The notes beneath the pieces are model-generated. The model was given only the letters and a program-made list of their open reading frames with translations. It was not told where the DNA came from and ran no database searches. A stretch of 64,000 nt of DNA from Gordonia sp. ABSL11-1 (GTDB lineage: Bacteria > Actinomycetota > Actinomycetes > Mycobacteriales > Mycobacteriaceae). Shown here piece by piece: positions 8,159 through 16,355 of the stretch. The DNA lies in NCBI RefSeq assembly GCF_030315685.1, contig NZ_JASXSI010000004.1, forward strand, positions 1 through 64,000. Direction: 5' to 3'. Every line of letters starts with the position of its first letter. Position 1 is the first letter of the stretch. Made by a program: the position numbers and the translations under genes.

Positions 8159-9187
8159 ATGACCATCGAGGTCACCCGTTTCCTCGGCCGCACCGGCGTG
8201 CCCATCACGCCACTCACCCTCGGCACCATGAACTTCGGGCGTTGGCAGTCCGAGGCGGAGAGCCTGCGCATCATCGACGCCGCACTCGACGCCGGCATCA
8301 CGTCGATCGACACCGCCGACGTCTACGCGCAGGGCGTCTCCGAGGAGATCGTCGCCAAGGCCATCAGGACCCGACGCGACCGTCTGTTCCTCGCAACCAA
8401 GTTCCACGGCCAAATCGGTGACGACCCCCGACAGTCGGGCAACTCGCGCCGCTGGATCACGCAGGCTGTCGAGGACAGCCTCCGACGTCTCGGGACGGAC
8501 CACCTCGACCTCTATCAGGCACACCGGCCGGATGAGAACACAAGCCTCCTCGAGACGTTGCAGACGCTCAACAGTCTGATCCACCAGGGCAAGATCAGGT
8601 ACTACGGCACCTCGGTGTTCCCCGCCCACCTCCAGGTCGAAGCACACTGGCTCGCGGAGAAGTACGGGCTGATCGCGCCCCACACCGAACAGCTCCCCTA
8701 CTCACTGCTGGTCCGCGGGGCCGAACGCGAGGTGTTCCCCGTCGTCCAGAAGTACGGCGTGGGCGTCCTGTCCTACGGCCCGCTCGCCGCGGGCTGGCTG
8801 TCCGGCAGGTACCGTGTCGGCGGCGAGCAGCCCGAATCGGCTCGCGCCAAACTCATCCCGGGTCGATTCGATGTCACCGCGGAACGCAACCAGCGCAAGT
8901 TGGCCGCCGCTGATGCGTTGGCCCACCTGGCCGAGGACAACGGGCTGACCCTGGTCGAACTCTCGATCGCCTTCGCGCTCAACCACCCGGCGATCAGCAG
9001 CGTCATCATCGGGCCGCGCACCCAGGAACACCTGGAGGCGTACCTGAAGGCGGCGACCGTCGACCTGCCCGACACCGTGCTCGACCGGATCGACGAGATC
9101 GTCGACCCGGGGACTCATTTCCTCGAACGCGATACCGGTCGCGACACCCCATCCCTGCAACCAGCTGCCCTGCGCCGTTCGCGCTGA
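8159..9187 (+). CDS. Aldo/keto reductase
   Basis: A 342-aa NADPH-dependent aldo/keto reductase with a TIM barrel. It shows LGTMNFG near the start, DTADVYAQGVSEEIV with the catalytic Asp and Tyr, and TDHLDLYQAHRPD with the catalytic His. KIRYYGTSVFPA, LPYSLLVRGAEREVFP and SSVIIGPRTQEHLEAYL cover the cofactor side. The family reduces aldehydes and ketones. The gene follows the DszC-like gene by 61 bases with GAAAGGACATCG before the ATG. Its place in the run suggests reduction of a carbonyl product released by the oxygenases, but it could serve an unrelated step. Confidence 0.9.
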   Translation: MTIEVTRFLGRTGVPITPLTLGTMNFGRWQSEAESLRIIDAALDAGITSIDTADVYAQGVSEEIVAKAIRTRRDRLFLATKFHGQIGDDPRQSGNSRRWITQAVEDSLRRLGTDHLDLYQAHRPDENTSLLETLQTLNSLIHQGKIRYYGTSVFPAHLQVEAHWLAEKYGLIAPHTEQLPYSLLVRGAEREVFPVVQKYGVGVLSYGPLAAGWLSGRYRVGGEQPESARAKLIPGRFDVTAERNQRKLAAADALAHLAEDNGLTLVELSIAFALNHPAISSVIIGPRTQEHLEAYLKAATVDLPDTVLDRIDEIVDPGTHFLERDTGRDTPSLQPAALRRSR

Positions 9188-9226
9188 GTCCATCTGAACC
9201 CTGACCCGCCCCGAGAGGACACCACG

Positions 9227-10258
9227 ATGAGTCACGGACCCGTCGAACAGACATTTGCCGCCGACGACACCCGCTACGAGAAGATCCCCTACCGCCGAGC
9301 CGGGCGGTCAGGTCTCGATCTCCCCGCGTTCTCGTTCGGCCTCTGGCAGAAGTTCGGTACCGACTACTCCTTCGAGACGCAGCGCGAGATCATCCTGCAC
9401 GCCTTCGATCTCGGTATCACCCATTTCGACAACGCCGACCGTTACGGACCACCGCACCGGGCGGCGCAGCAGACCTTTGGGCGGGTGCTGGCCAAAGATC
9501 TCGCACCGTATCGCGACGAGATCATCCTCTCCACCAAGGCCGGCAACGCCATCGGTGCGAGTCCGTACCTCAAGGGCGGGTCACGCAAGTCGCTGCTGAC
9601 GTCTCTCGACCACAGTCTGCGGGACCTGGGCACCGACTATGTCGACATCTTCTACAGTCACAGCCCGGATCTCTCGACACCACTCGAGGAGACCGTCGGT
9701 GCCCTGGTGTCGGCGGTCGAGCAGGGCAAGGCCCTGTACGTCGGCATCTCCAACTATCTGCCGGATCGAGCGCATGAGGCCGCCGTCCTGTTGCGTGACG
9801 CCGGCGTCCCGCTGCTCGTCCATCAGCCGCGCTACTCGATCTTCGATCGCCGGGTGGAGCAGAACGGGTTGCTGGAGTTGGCAGCCGACGACGGATTCGG
9901 CCTCGTCGTCTACTCGCCCCTCGCACAGGGGCTGCTCACCAACAAGTATCTGGAGTCGATCCCCGACGACGCCCGCGCGGTGAACAGTACGTTCCTGACC
10001 CCCGACGTCATCGACGAGACGTACCGTCGGCGTACGGCCGAGCTGAACAAACTCGCCGAGGCCCGCGGCCAGTCGCTGGCCCAGCTTGCGCTGCAATGGG
10101 TTCTGCGGCGTCCGGAGGTGACCACGGCGTTGGTCGGCGCCAGCTCCACCTGGCAGCTCGACCACAACGTGACGGCGCTCGACTTCCCGGAACTCACGGA
10201 CGAGGAACTCGCCCTCATCGACGAGCATGGTGTGCACGGCACCGGCCTGAATCTCTGA
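9227..10258 (+). CDS. Aldo/keto reductase (YghZ/Kv-beta-like)
   Basis: A 343-aa aldo/keto reductase of the YghZ/Kv-beta subgroup. It has SFGLWQKFG, FDNADRYGPPHRAAQ (catalytic Asp/Tyr), DYVDIFYSHSPD (catalytic His), YVGISNY, QPRYSIFDRRVE and TTALVGASSTWQL. E. coli YghZ reduces L-glyceraldehyde 3-phosphate and methylglyoxal, but the substrate here is unknown. It is a tandem neighbour of the aldo/keto reductase at 8159 but clearly from a different subgroup, so this is not a recent duplication. GAGAGGACACCACG precedes the ATG. The next gene starts one base after its stop, consistent with one operon. Confidence 0.9.
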   Translation: MSHGPVEQTFAADDTRYEKIPYRRAGRSGLDLPAFSFGLWQKFGTDYSFETQREIILHAFDLGITHFDNADRYGPPHRAAQQTFGRVLAKDLAPYRDEIILSTKAGNAIGASPYLKGGSRKSLLTSLDHSLRDLGTDYVDIFYSHSPDLSTPLEETVGALVSAVEQGKALYVGISNYLPDRAHEAAVLLRDAGVPLLVHQPRYSIFDRRVEQNGLLELAADDGFGLVVYSPLAQGLLTNKYLESIPDDARAVNSTFLTPDVIDETYRRRTAELNKLAEARGQSLAQLALQWVLRRPEVTTALVGASSTWQLDHNVTALDFPELTDEELALIDEHGVHGTGLNL

Positions 10259-10259
10259 C

Positions 10260-11348
10260 ATGGTCGGCATCGACGCGCCGGTCGGGGCGGGTCTGACGGA
10301 CGGCCGCGCGTTCCGGCTCAACTTCCTGCTCCATCTGGACCGGGACATCCCGCCACGTCAGGCCTACCGCGAGGCGGTCGACCTGTTCGTCGCCGCCGAG
10401 GAACTCGGCTATGACTCGGGCTGGGTCATCCAGCGGCACTTCCGGCAGGGCAACGAGCACATCTCGTCGCCGTTGGTGGTGCTCGCCGCGATCGCCGAGC
10501 ACACGCACCGGATACGCCTCGGCACCGGTGTCCTCGTGCTGCCGCTGGAGGATCCGCTCCGGGTCGCCGAGGACGCCACCTCTCTCGACGAGATCAGCTC
10601 TGGTCGGCTCGAATTGGGCATCGGGTCGGGCCCGTTCCCCGGCGCGTGGGAGGCGTTCGGCCGTGACCTCGCGGAACGACATGACCTGTTCGGCCGCTCC
10701 CTCGCACGGCTTCACGAGCTGCTCGTCGGTCGTGCGGTCAACAACCTCGGCGAGGTCCTCCATCCTCCGGGAGATGCACTTCGAGAACGGCTTTGGCAGG
10801 CGACGACGAGCAATCCGGACCACGCGCACGAGGCGGCCACCGCCGCGGCCATCGCCGGCGACGGACTCCAGCTGTCGCGGGCGACGGCCTGGCAGGGCGG
10901 GACCACGCGCGACGCGCAACGTCGGCAGGCGGCGATCATCGAGGCCTACCGCGCGGGCTGGACCGATCCGGGGCGCTCACCCCGGGTCCAGGTGTCGCGG
11001 GCGGTATACCCGCACGCAGACCGCGCGCTGGCGCAACAACTCGTGACACCCGGGGTCCGCCGCTGGCAGAGCTGGAGCACCTCCGGTGAGCCGAAGAACG
11101 CGCAGACCGTCGACGACTATCTGGCCGCCGACCGCGCGCTGATCGGTCCCGCCGAGGCGTTGGCCGGCGAGCTCATCGCCGATCCCGCACTGCGCCATGC
11201 GACGGACCTGCTGGTGAGTTTCGTGCCGGGCGTCCCCGACCACGACGAGCATCTCCGGCTGTTGGAGAGCACCGCGCGTGAGCTCGCACCCCTGCTCGGC
11301 TGGCGTCCGCCCGCGGATTCGCCTGTGCACTCGCCTGTTCCGTCCTGA
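10260..11348 (+). CDS. Luciferase-like FMN-dependent oxidoreductase
   Basis: A 362-aa LLM protein of a different subgroup from the NtaA-type genes on either side. It has DLFVAAEELGYDSGWVIQRH, SSPLVVLAAIAEHTHRIRLG and TSLDEISSGRLELGIGSGPF, which form the flavin-binding barrel in the F420/FMN-dependent LLM family. The ATG is one base after the previous stop, so translation is probably coupled. It may be an extra monooxygenase or dehydrogenase of the same pathway. Whether it uses FMN or F420 cannot be decided from sequence alone, though the neighbours favour FMN. Confidence 0.78.
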   Translation: MVGIDAPVGAGLTDGRAFRLNFLLHLDRDIPPRQAYREAVDLFVAAEELGYDSGWVIQRHFRQGNEHISSPLVVLAAIAEHTHRIRLGTGVLVLPLEDPLRVAEDATSLDEISSGRLELGIGSGPFPGAWEAFGRDLAERHDLFGRSLARLHELLVGRAVNNLGEVLHPPGDALRERLWQATTSNPDHAHEAATAAAIAGDGLQLSRATAWQGGTTRDAQRRQAAIIEAYRAGWTDPGRSPRVQVSRAVYPHADRALAQQLVTPGVRRWQSWSTSGEPKNAQTVDDYLAADRALIGPAEALAGELIADPALRHATDLLVSFVPGVPDHDEHLRLLESTARELAPLLGWRPPADSPVHSPVPS

Positions 11349-11380
11349 CCCCTGCTGCTCTCACCCTCCCGGAGACGACG

Positions 11381-12763
11381 ATGTCAACGTTGCACCTCAA
11401 CCTGTCACTGATGACGCCGGGCCACTTCCGGCATGCGTGGCGATTGCCGCACGCCGATCCGGCCGCCTACCTCGACATCGACCATTTCCAGCGGCTCGCC
11501 CGAGTCGCCGAGCGCGCGTCGATCGATGCGGTGTTCCTCGGCGACGGACCCGCGCTGCGCGGAGAGATCGAGGAGGCGCCGGGCACCGGGATCGATCCCC
11601 TGGTGCTGCTCGGCAATCTCTCCGCCATCACCGAGAAGCTCGGTGTGATCGTCACCAGCTCCACCACCTACAACTCGCCCTATAACCTGGCCCGCCGGTT
11701 CCAGGCGCTGGATCACGTCACCAAGGGCAGGGCGGCCGTCAACATCGTCACCACCGGAACCCCGGCGGCAGCAGCCAATTACGGGCTGACCGGTCATCCG
11801 GACAAGGAGACGCGGTATCGCCGTGCATGGGAGTTCCTGGATGTGGTGACGGGGCTGTGGGATGGGTGGGAGCCGGACTGGCTCGTCGCCGACAAGTCGC
11901 GCGGCCGATACGCCGACACAGCGCGGATACACCGGATCGACCATGAGGGCGAGTTCTTCCGTGTCGCCGGGCCTCTCCCGGTGCCGGCCGGACCTCAGGG
12001 CCGTCCCGTGCTGGTGCAGGCCGGCGGCTCCGAGGGCGGCCTCCGGCTGGCCGGAGACTTCGCCGATGTGGTGTTCACCGTCGCACAGACCACAGGAAAG
12101 GCGATCGCCTTTCGCGACGACATCCGTCAACGAGCCCTCGCGGCGGGTCGTGCGCCGGATGCGGTCAAGATATCGCTCGGGGTGGTCGTCCTGGTGGCCG
12201 CCACCGAAGCCGAAGCCCGTCGTCGAGCAGAGGAGCTGTACGCCACGTTGCCGATCGGGCGGCTCACGGCCGAGCTGGTCGCGAATCTCGGTCTCCCCGA
12301 TGGATCTTTCGGCCCCGACGACCCGATCTCGGCCGACGATCTGCCCGACACCATCCCGACCGGAGCCTTCTCCACCGGATTCAGCGTCTCCACGCGGGCC
12401 TTGATCGCCGAACGCCCCAGCACACCACGCGAACTCGTCCAACGGGGCGCCGGCGGTTCCGGTCATCGGTTGCTGATCGGTTCGGCGGAACAGGTCGCCG
12501 ACGACCTCGAGGCCTGGTTCACCGCGGGCGCAGCCGACGGGTTCACCATCATGCCCGCCGACACTGCCGTGGATTTCGAGAACTTCGCCGACCTCGTCGT
12601 CCCGATCCTGCAGCGGCGCGGCCTGTTCCCGTCGCGATACACCGACCCGACCTTGCGCGGCCGGTTGTTCGGCTCCGCGGCTCACTCGGCATCAGACTCG
12701 ACGACGGCTCGTCCGGTCCGCGACGACGTCGCCGCCGCTGCCGCTGCCGCTGCCGCACGGTGA
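11381..12763 (+). CDS. NtaA/SnaA/DszA-family FMNH2-dependent monooxygenase
   Basis: A 460-aa long LLM protein. It starts MSTLHLNLSLMTPGHFRHAW and shows TTYNSPYNLARRFQALDHV, GRAAVNIVTTGTPAAAANYG, FFRVAGPLPVPAGPQGRPVL, QAGGSEGGLRLAGDFADVVF and GHRLLIGSAEQVADDLEAWF. These are the flavin- and phosphate-binding segments of the NtaA/SnaA class. The C-terminus carries an Ala-rich tail (DDVAAAAAAAAAR) absent from the paralogues at 4640 and 32973. It is the last gene of the plus-strand run and converges on the ABC importer. The likely role is oxidative cleavage of a C-N or C-S bond with FMNH2 from an unlinked reductase. Confidence 0.85.
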   Translation: MSTLHLNLSLMTPGHFRHAWRLPHADPAAYLDIDHFQRLARVAERASIDAVFLGDGPALRGEIEEAPGTGIDPLVLLGNLSAITEKLGVIVTSSTTYNSPYNLARRFQALDHVTKGRAAVNIVTTGTPAAAANYGLTGHPDKETRYRRAWEFLDVVTGLWDGWEPDWLVADKSRGRYADTARIHRIDHEGEFFRVAGPLPVPAGPQGRPVLVQAGGSEGGLRLAGDFADVVFTVAQTTGKAIAFRDDIRQRALAAGRAPDAVKISLGVVVLVAATEAEARRRAEELYATLPIGRLTAELVANLGLPDGSFGPDDPISADDLPDTIPTGAFSTGFSVSTRALIAERPSTPRELVQRGAGGSGHRLLIGSAEQVADDLEAWFTAGAADGFTIMPADTAVDFENFADLVVPILQRRGLFPSRYTDPTLRGRLFGSAAHSASDSTTARPVRDDVAAAAAAAAAR

Positions 12764-12795
12764 GTGTCTGACGACCGCTCGCCGCCGGGTCGCCG

Positions 12796-14517
12796 TCAGT
12801 GCGAGTCGGCGCCGGGGATCGCCGCCAGCAGCTGACGGGTGTATGGCTGCGTGGGGTTGTCGAAAACGGCGTCGACAGCCCCCGACTCGACGACGGCACC
12901 GTCCTTCATCACCGTGACGTGATCGCCGATCAGTCGGACGACGCCGAGGTCGTGTGTGACGAACACGTAGCTCAGGCCCAATTCGGCCTGCAGATCCACG
13001 AGGAGTTGCAGGATCTGCGCCTGCACCGAGACATCCAGTGCGCTGACGGCTTCGTCGAGGATCACGACATCAGGGTTGAGGGCGAGTGCCCGCGCGATGG
13101 CCACCCGCTGTCGCTGACCTCCGGAGAGTTCGCGCGGTCGTCGTCGGGCGAAGGAACGATCGAGTGAGACGGCGTCGAGCAACTCGAGGACACGCTGGCT
13201 GCGCGCACGCTTGCCGTCTCCGACGCCGAAGGCCGCCAGGGGTTCTGCGATCAGCCGCTCCACGGTGAATCGTGGGTCGAGGGAGGTGTAGGGATTCTGG
13301 AAGACGAATTGGAGGTCGCGGCGTAGTTCGCGCCGACGGCGCCGGTCGGCGGAGGTGATGTCGACGTCGCCGACACGGACCGTCCCTGTGTCCGGCTGGA
13401 GAAACCCCGCGATGATCCCGGCCAGTGTCGACTTGCCGGCTCCCGATTCGCCGACGATGGCGTGGGTGGTGCCTCGCTTGACGGTGAGCCCGACACCGTC
13501 GAGTGCGCGCAAGACACCTCCGGACCGGCCGGTGGTGCGGCGGTACGACTTTGTCAGATTTTCCGCCACCAGCACCGCCGTGGAGGGATCGCCGTCGATC
13601 GTGGCGACAGGTCGTGACGGCCGCAGCCGCCCGGAGTGCCGACCGGGTGCTGCAGCGAGCAGCCGACGGGTGTAGTCGTCGGCGGCGTGATCGGCGACGG
13701 CTGCGGGCGTCCCGGTCTCGACGATGAGTCCGTCACGCATGACCAGGATGCGGTCGGACCTCTCGAGTGCCACCCCGAGATCATGGGTGACGAACAGGAC
13801 GCCGATCCCGAGTTCGTGTCCGAGGGTCACCAAGTGGTCGAGGATCGTCTTCTGCACCGTGACATCAAGTGCGCTGGTCGGTTCGTCTGCGACGATGATC
13901 TTCGGCTTGCCTGCCAGTGCGATCGCGATGAGAGCGCGTTGTTTCATCCCTCCGCTCAGTTCGTGCGGGTAGGCGTCGAACACCCGCTCGGCGTCGACCA
14001 GTCCTGCGGTGCGCAGGCTCACCAGCGCCGACTCCCGCCACCGCGCCTGATGCAGACGTGCCGTCCCGCTGTAGGTCCCCTTAGGCTCGTTGAATCGCAC
14101 CGCATCGGCGACCTGCTGTCCGATCTTCTTCACCGGATTCAGCGATGTGTTGGGATCCTGCGGGATGAAGCCGACGTAATTACCGCGGACCAGCGTCATA
14201 CGACGGTCGCTCCATCCGGTGACGTCGACGTCGGAGTACGCGAGGCGTCCGCGGGTCACGCGTGCGTTGGCGGGCAACTGTCCGAGGGCCCCCAGGACGA
14301 CGGACGTCTTGCCCGAGCCGGATTCACCCACCAGGGAGACGAATTCACCCGGTCCGACGGTCAGATCGACCCCACGCACCGCGGACACCCACGTGCGGCC
14401 GGTCTTGTAGTCGATCGCGAGATCGCTGATCGTGAGCAACGGCTCGTCGGCGACGAGCTCATCCGGCAGGATCTGGTCGTCGACGGCGCTCGTGGCGGCG
14501 GCCTGTGTCTGTGTCAT
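12796..14517 (-). CDS. ABC importer ATPase, two fused nucleotide-binding domains (Dpp/Ddp type)
   Basis: A 573-aa protein carrying two complete ABC domains. Domain 1 has Walker A GESGSGKTS, signature LSGGMKQRALIA and Walker B IIVADEPTSALD. Domain 2 has GESGAGKST, LSGGQRQRVAIA and VVILDEAVSALD; the usual Pro after DE is Ala in this last motif. Each domain ends with the oligopeptide-type TRRLLAA or TRQLLAAIPG tail. It powers the permeases encoded just upstream. The ATG at 14517 shares a base with the upstream stop (TGATG), so the longer upstream reading was rejected. Fused double ATPases of this kind are common in actinobacterial peptide/nickel-type importers. Confidence 0.92.
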   Translation of the reverse strand: MTQTQAAATSAVDDQILPDELVADEPLLTISDLAIDYKTGRTWVSAVRGVDLTVGPGEFVSLVGESGSGKTSVVLGALGQLPANARVTRGRLAYSDVDVTGWSDRRMTLVRGNYVGFIPQDPNTSLNPVKKIGQQVADAVRFNEPKGTYSGTARLHQARWRESALVSLRTAGLVDAERVFDAYPHELSGGMKQRALIAIALAGKPKIIVADEPTSALDVTVQKTILDHLVTLGHELGIGVLFVTHDLGVALERSDRILVMRDGLIVETGTPAAVADHAADDYTRRLLAAAPGRHSGRLRPSRPVATIDGDPSTAVLVAENLTKSYRRTTGRSGGVLRALDGVGLTVKRGTTHAIVGESGAGKSTLAGIIAGFLQPDTGTVRVGDVDITSADRRRRRELRRDLQFVFQNPYTSLDPRFTVERLIAEPLAAFGVGDGKRARSQRVLELLDAVSLDRSFARRRPRELSGGQRQRVAIARALALNPDVVILDEAVSALDVSVQAQILQLLVDLQAELGLSYVFVTHDLGVVRLIGDHVTVMKDGAVVESGAVDAVFDNPTQPYTRQLLAAIPGADSH

Positions 14518-15395
14518 CAGCTCTGTGCCTTTCTGAACGAGACGCTGATCCGGTGCGTGGCGATGACCACGATCGCGAGCGCGATGCCGGGCATGATCGA
14601 GACCCACGGATACTGTGAGATGTAGTCGCGTCCTTCGGCAACCAACAGACCCCATTCGGGCTCCGGCGGTGGCGCACCGTAGCCGAGGAAGCCCAGGCCG
14701 GCGACGGCGAGGATAGCCGTGCCGATCTCCAGAGCGGCAAGCGCGAGAACCGAGTTCATCGAATTGGGGACGACGTGGCGGATCACGATGGCCACCCGGC
14801 CCACCCCCAATCCCTCGGCGGCGCGGACATAGTCCCGCGACGACACGGTCAGAACCTCGGCGCGCATCACGCGGGCGAACGCCGCGATGGACGAGATACC
14901 CACCGCCAGTGCGATGTTGTACGTCGAGTACCCGAGGACCGACACCATCACCATGGCGAGCAGCAGGCTCGGGATCGCCAGTGACACGTCGGCGAGTCGC
15001 ATCACGACGGTGTCAACCCAACCACGACGGAACCCCGCGATGAGGCCCAGGGCCGTTCCCACGCCGAACGCGATCGCCACCGCCAGCAATGTGGCCGCGA
15101 TGGTCGTCCGCGCACCGTACACGCTGCGCGCGTAGAGATCCCGTCCGAGCCGGTCGGTGCCGAACCAGTGGTCTGCGCTCGGCGCCAGGAAGCTGGCGTC
15201 GGGATTTCCGTCGTAGGGGCTGAAATGGGTGAACAATCCGGGAACCAGGGCCCAGCCGAGCGCGATGAGGACGACGACCCAGGCGAGGGCGAGTACCGGG
15301 GTTCGGGCCAGCTCGACCGCCCTGCGCCGGAACTCGTCCGCGACGTCTCGGCCCGAATGTGACCGCGGCACGGTCCCGATCTCGATCGATGTCAT
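14517..15395 (-). CDS. ABC importer permease, DppC-like
   Basis: A 292-aa membrane protein with about six helices and the OppC/DppC pattern. The periplasmic start LVPGLFTHFSPYDGNPDASF and FGTDRLGRDLYARSVYGART are followed by the EAA loop (RAAEGLGVGRVAIVIRHVVP) that contacts the ATPase. The helix GTAILAVAGLGFLGYGAPPP and EWGLLVAEGRDYI complete the family signature. It pairs with the permease at 15400 and the binding protein at 16356. The gene order binding protein - B - C - ATPase is the standard order for this importer type. Confidence 0.92.
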   Translation of the reverse strand: MTSIEIGTVPRSHSGRDVADEFRRRAVELARTPVLALAWVVVLIALGWALVPGLFTHFSPYDGNPDASFLAPSADHWFGTDRLGRDLYARSVYGARTTIAATLLAVAIAFGVGTALGLIAGFRRGWVDTVVMRLADVSLAIPSLLLAMVMVSVLGYSTYNIALAVGISSIAAFARVMRAEVLTVSSRDYVRAAEGLGVGRVAIVIRHVVPNSMNSVLALAALEIGTAILAVAGLGFLGYGAPPPEPEWGLLVAEGRDYISQYPWVSIMPGIALAIVVIATHRISVSFRKAQS

Positions 15396-15399
15396 CGGA

Positions 15400-16353
15400 T
15401 CACGCCTGCCCGGTCGTCGCGACTGCTGCGCGAAGCCGCGGATCGAGAACGGGATACACGAGATCCACGGTCAGATTGATCACGGCGAACGCGACCGCCA
15501 CGAAGACCACCAACCCCTGGACCAGGGGTACATCGAGGGTGCTGATCGCCGACTGGGTCAGCCTGCCGACACCCGTGCGCGCGAACACCGTCTCGGTGAT
15601 GACCGACCCGGCGATCAGATTTCCGAAGGTCACGCCCGCGATCGTCAGCGCCGGCAGCCCGGCGTTGCGGAAGACCTCCCGCGACAGGATATGGGAGCGC
15701 CCTGCGCCTTTGGCTCGGCTCGTGGTCACGTAACCCGCGTGCAGTTCGGTGCCGAAACTACGGACCAGCAACTGGGCTATCGGACCGGCGACAGGGATCG
15801 CGAGCGCAACGAGCGGCAGAACGAGGCTGCGCCAGCCGTCGTCGCCGAACGCCGGAAACCAACCGAGCCGGAATGCGAAGATCTGCAGCAACAGGATTCC
15901 TGACAGGAACACCGGCACCGACACCGCAGCCGTGGGCAACGCCTCGACGAGGCCCCGAAGCCACTGGTGGCGTGTCGACGTCGCGACGACCGCGATGACG
16001 AAGGCGAGGACGATCGCGAGCAGCAGGGCGCCCAGGGCCAGCACGAGAGTGTGCGGCACCACCTCGGCGATCGAGGCCGTCACCGACTTGCCGGACTGGA
16101 CCGAGTTGCCGAAGTCGCCCTGCAGAGCGTGCCACAACCGCGACAGGTATTGCCCCACAACGGGTTGATTGAAGCCGTAGTTGTCGCGAACCTGCTCCTT
16201 GACCTCCGGCGGGACGGTATTGATGGTCGCCGGGTCGAACAGCAGGTCGACGGGGTCGGCGGGTAGGACGAACAAAAGGATGAAGGTGACGGTGAAGGCG
16301 GCCCAGGCGACGAAGACCGCCCGGCCGACCTTCTCCGCGACATACCTACCCAC
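15400..16353 (-). CDS. ABC importer permease, DppB-like
   Basis: A 317-aa membrane protein of the OppB/DppB group. The first helix (AWAAFTVTFILLFVLPADPV) is followed by the periplasmic segment NYGFNQPVVGQYLSRLWHAL. Four or five helices and an EAA loop (TSRAKGAGRSHILSREVFRN) come next, then GSVITETVFARTGVGRL near the end. It forms the channel with the DppC-like partner. The gene is separated from the binding-protein gene by 2 bases and from the next permease by 4 bases, so the four genes are one operon. Confidence 0.92.
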   Translation of the reverse strand: MGRYVAEKVGRAVFVAWAAFTVTFILLFVLPADPVDLLFDPATINTVPPEVKEQVRDNYGFNQPVVGQYLSRLWHALQGDFGNSVQSGKSVTASIAEVVPHTLVLALGALLLAIVLAFVIAVVATSTRHQWLRGLVEALPTAAVSVPVFLSGILLLQIFAFRLGWFPAFGDDGWRSLVLPLVALAIPVAGPIAQLLVRSFGTELHAGYVTTSRAKGAGRSHILSREVFRNAGLPALTIAGVTFGNLIAGSVITETVFARTGVGRLTQSAISTLDVPLVQGLVVFVAVAFAVINLTVDLVYPVLDPRLRAAVATTGQA

Positions 16354-16355
16354 GG

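Noticed and set aside
11405..12685. Long open frame on the minus strand opposite the NtaA-type monooxygenase
   Set aside because: It is a shadow frame of a high-GC gene: composition is Arg/Gly/Asp-rich with no domain, and the plus-strand frame has clear family motifs.
12769..12798. TGACG/CGTCA hairpin as terminator between the convergent monooxygenase and ATPase genes
   Set aside because: Only a 5-bp stem with a long loop, and it overlaps the ATPase stop codon.
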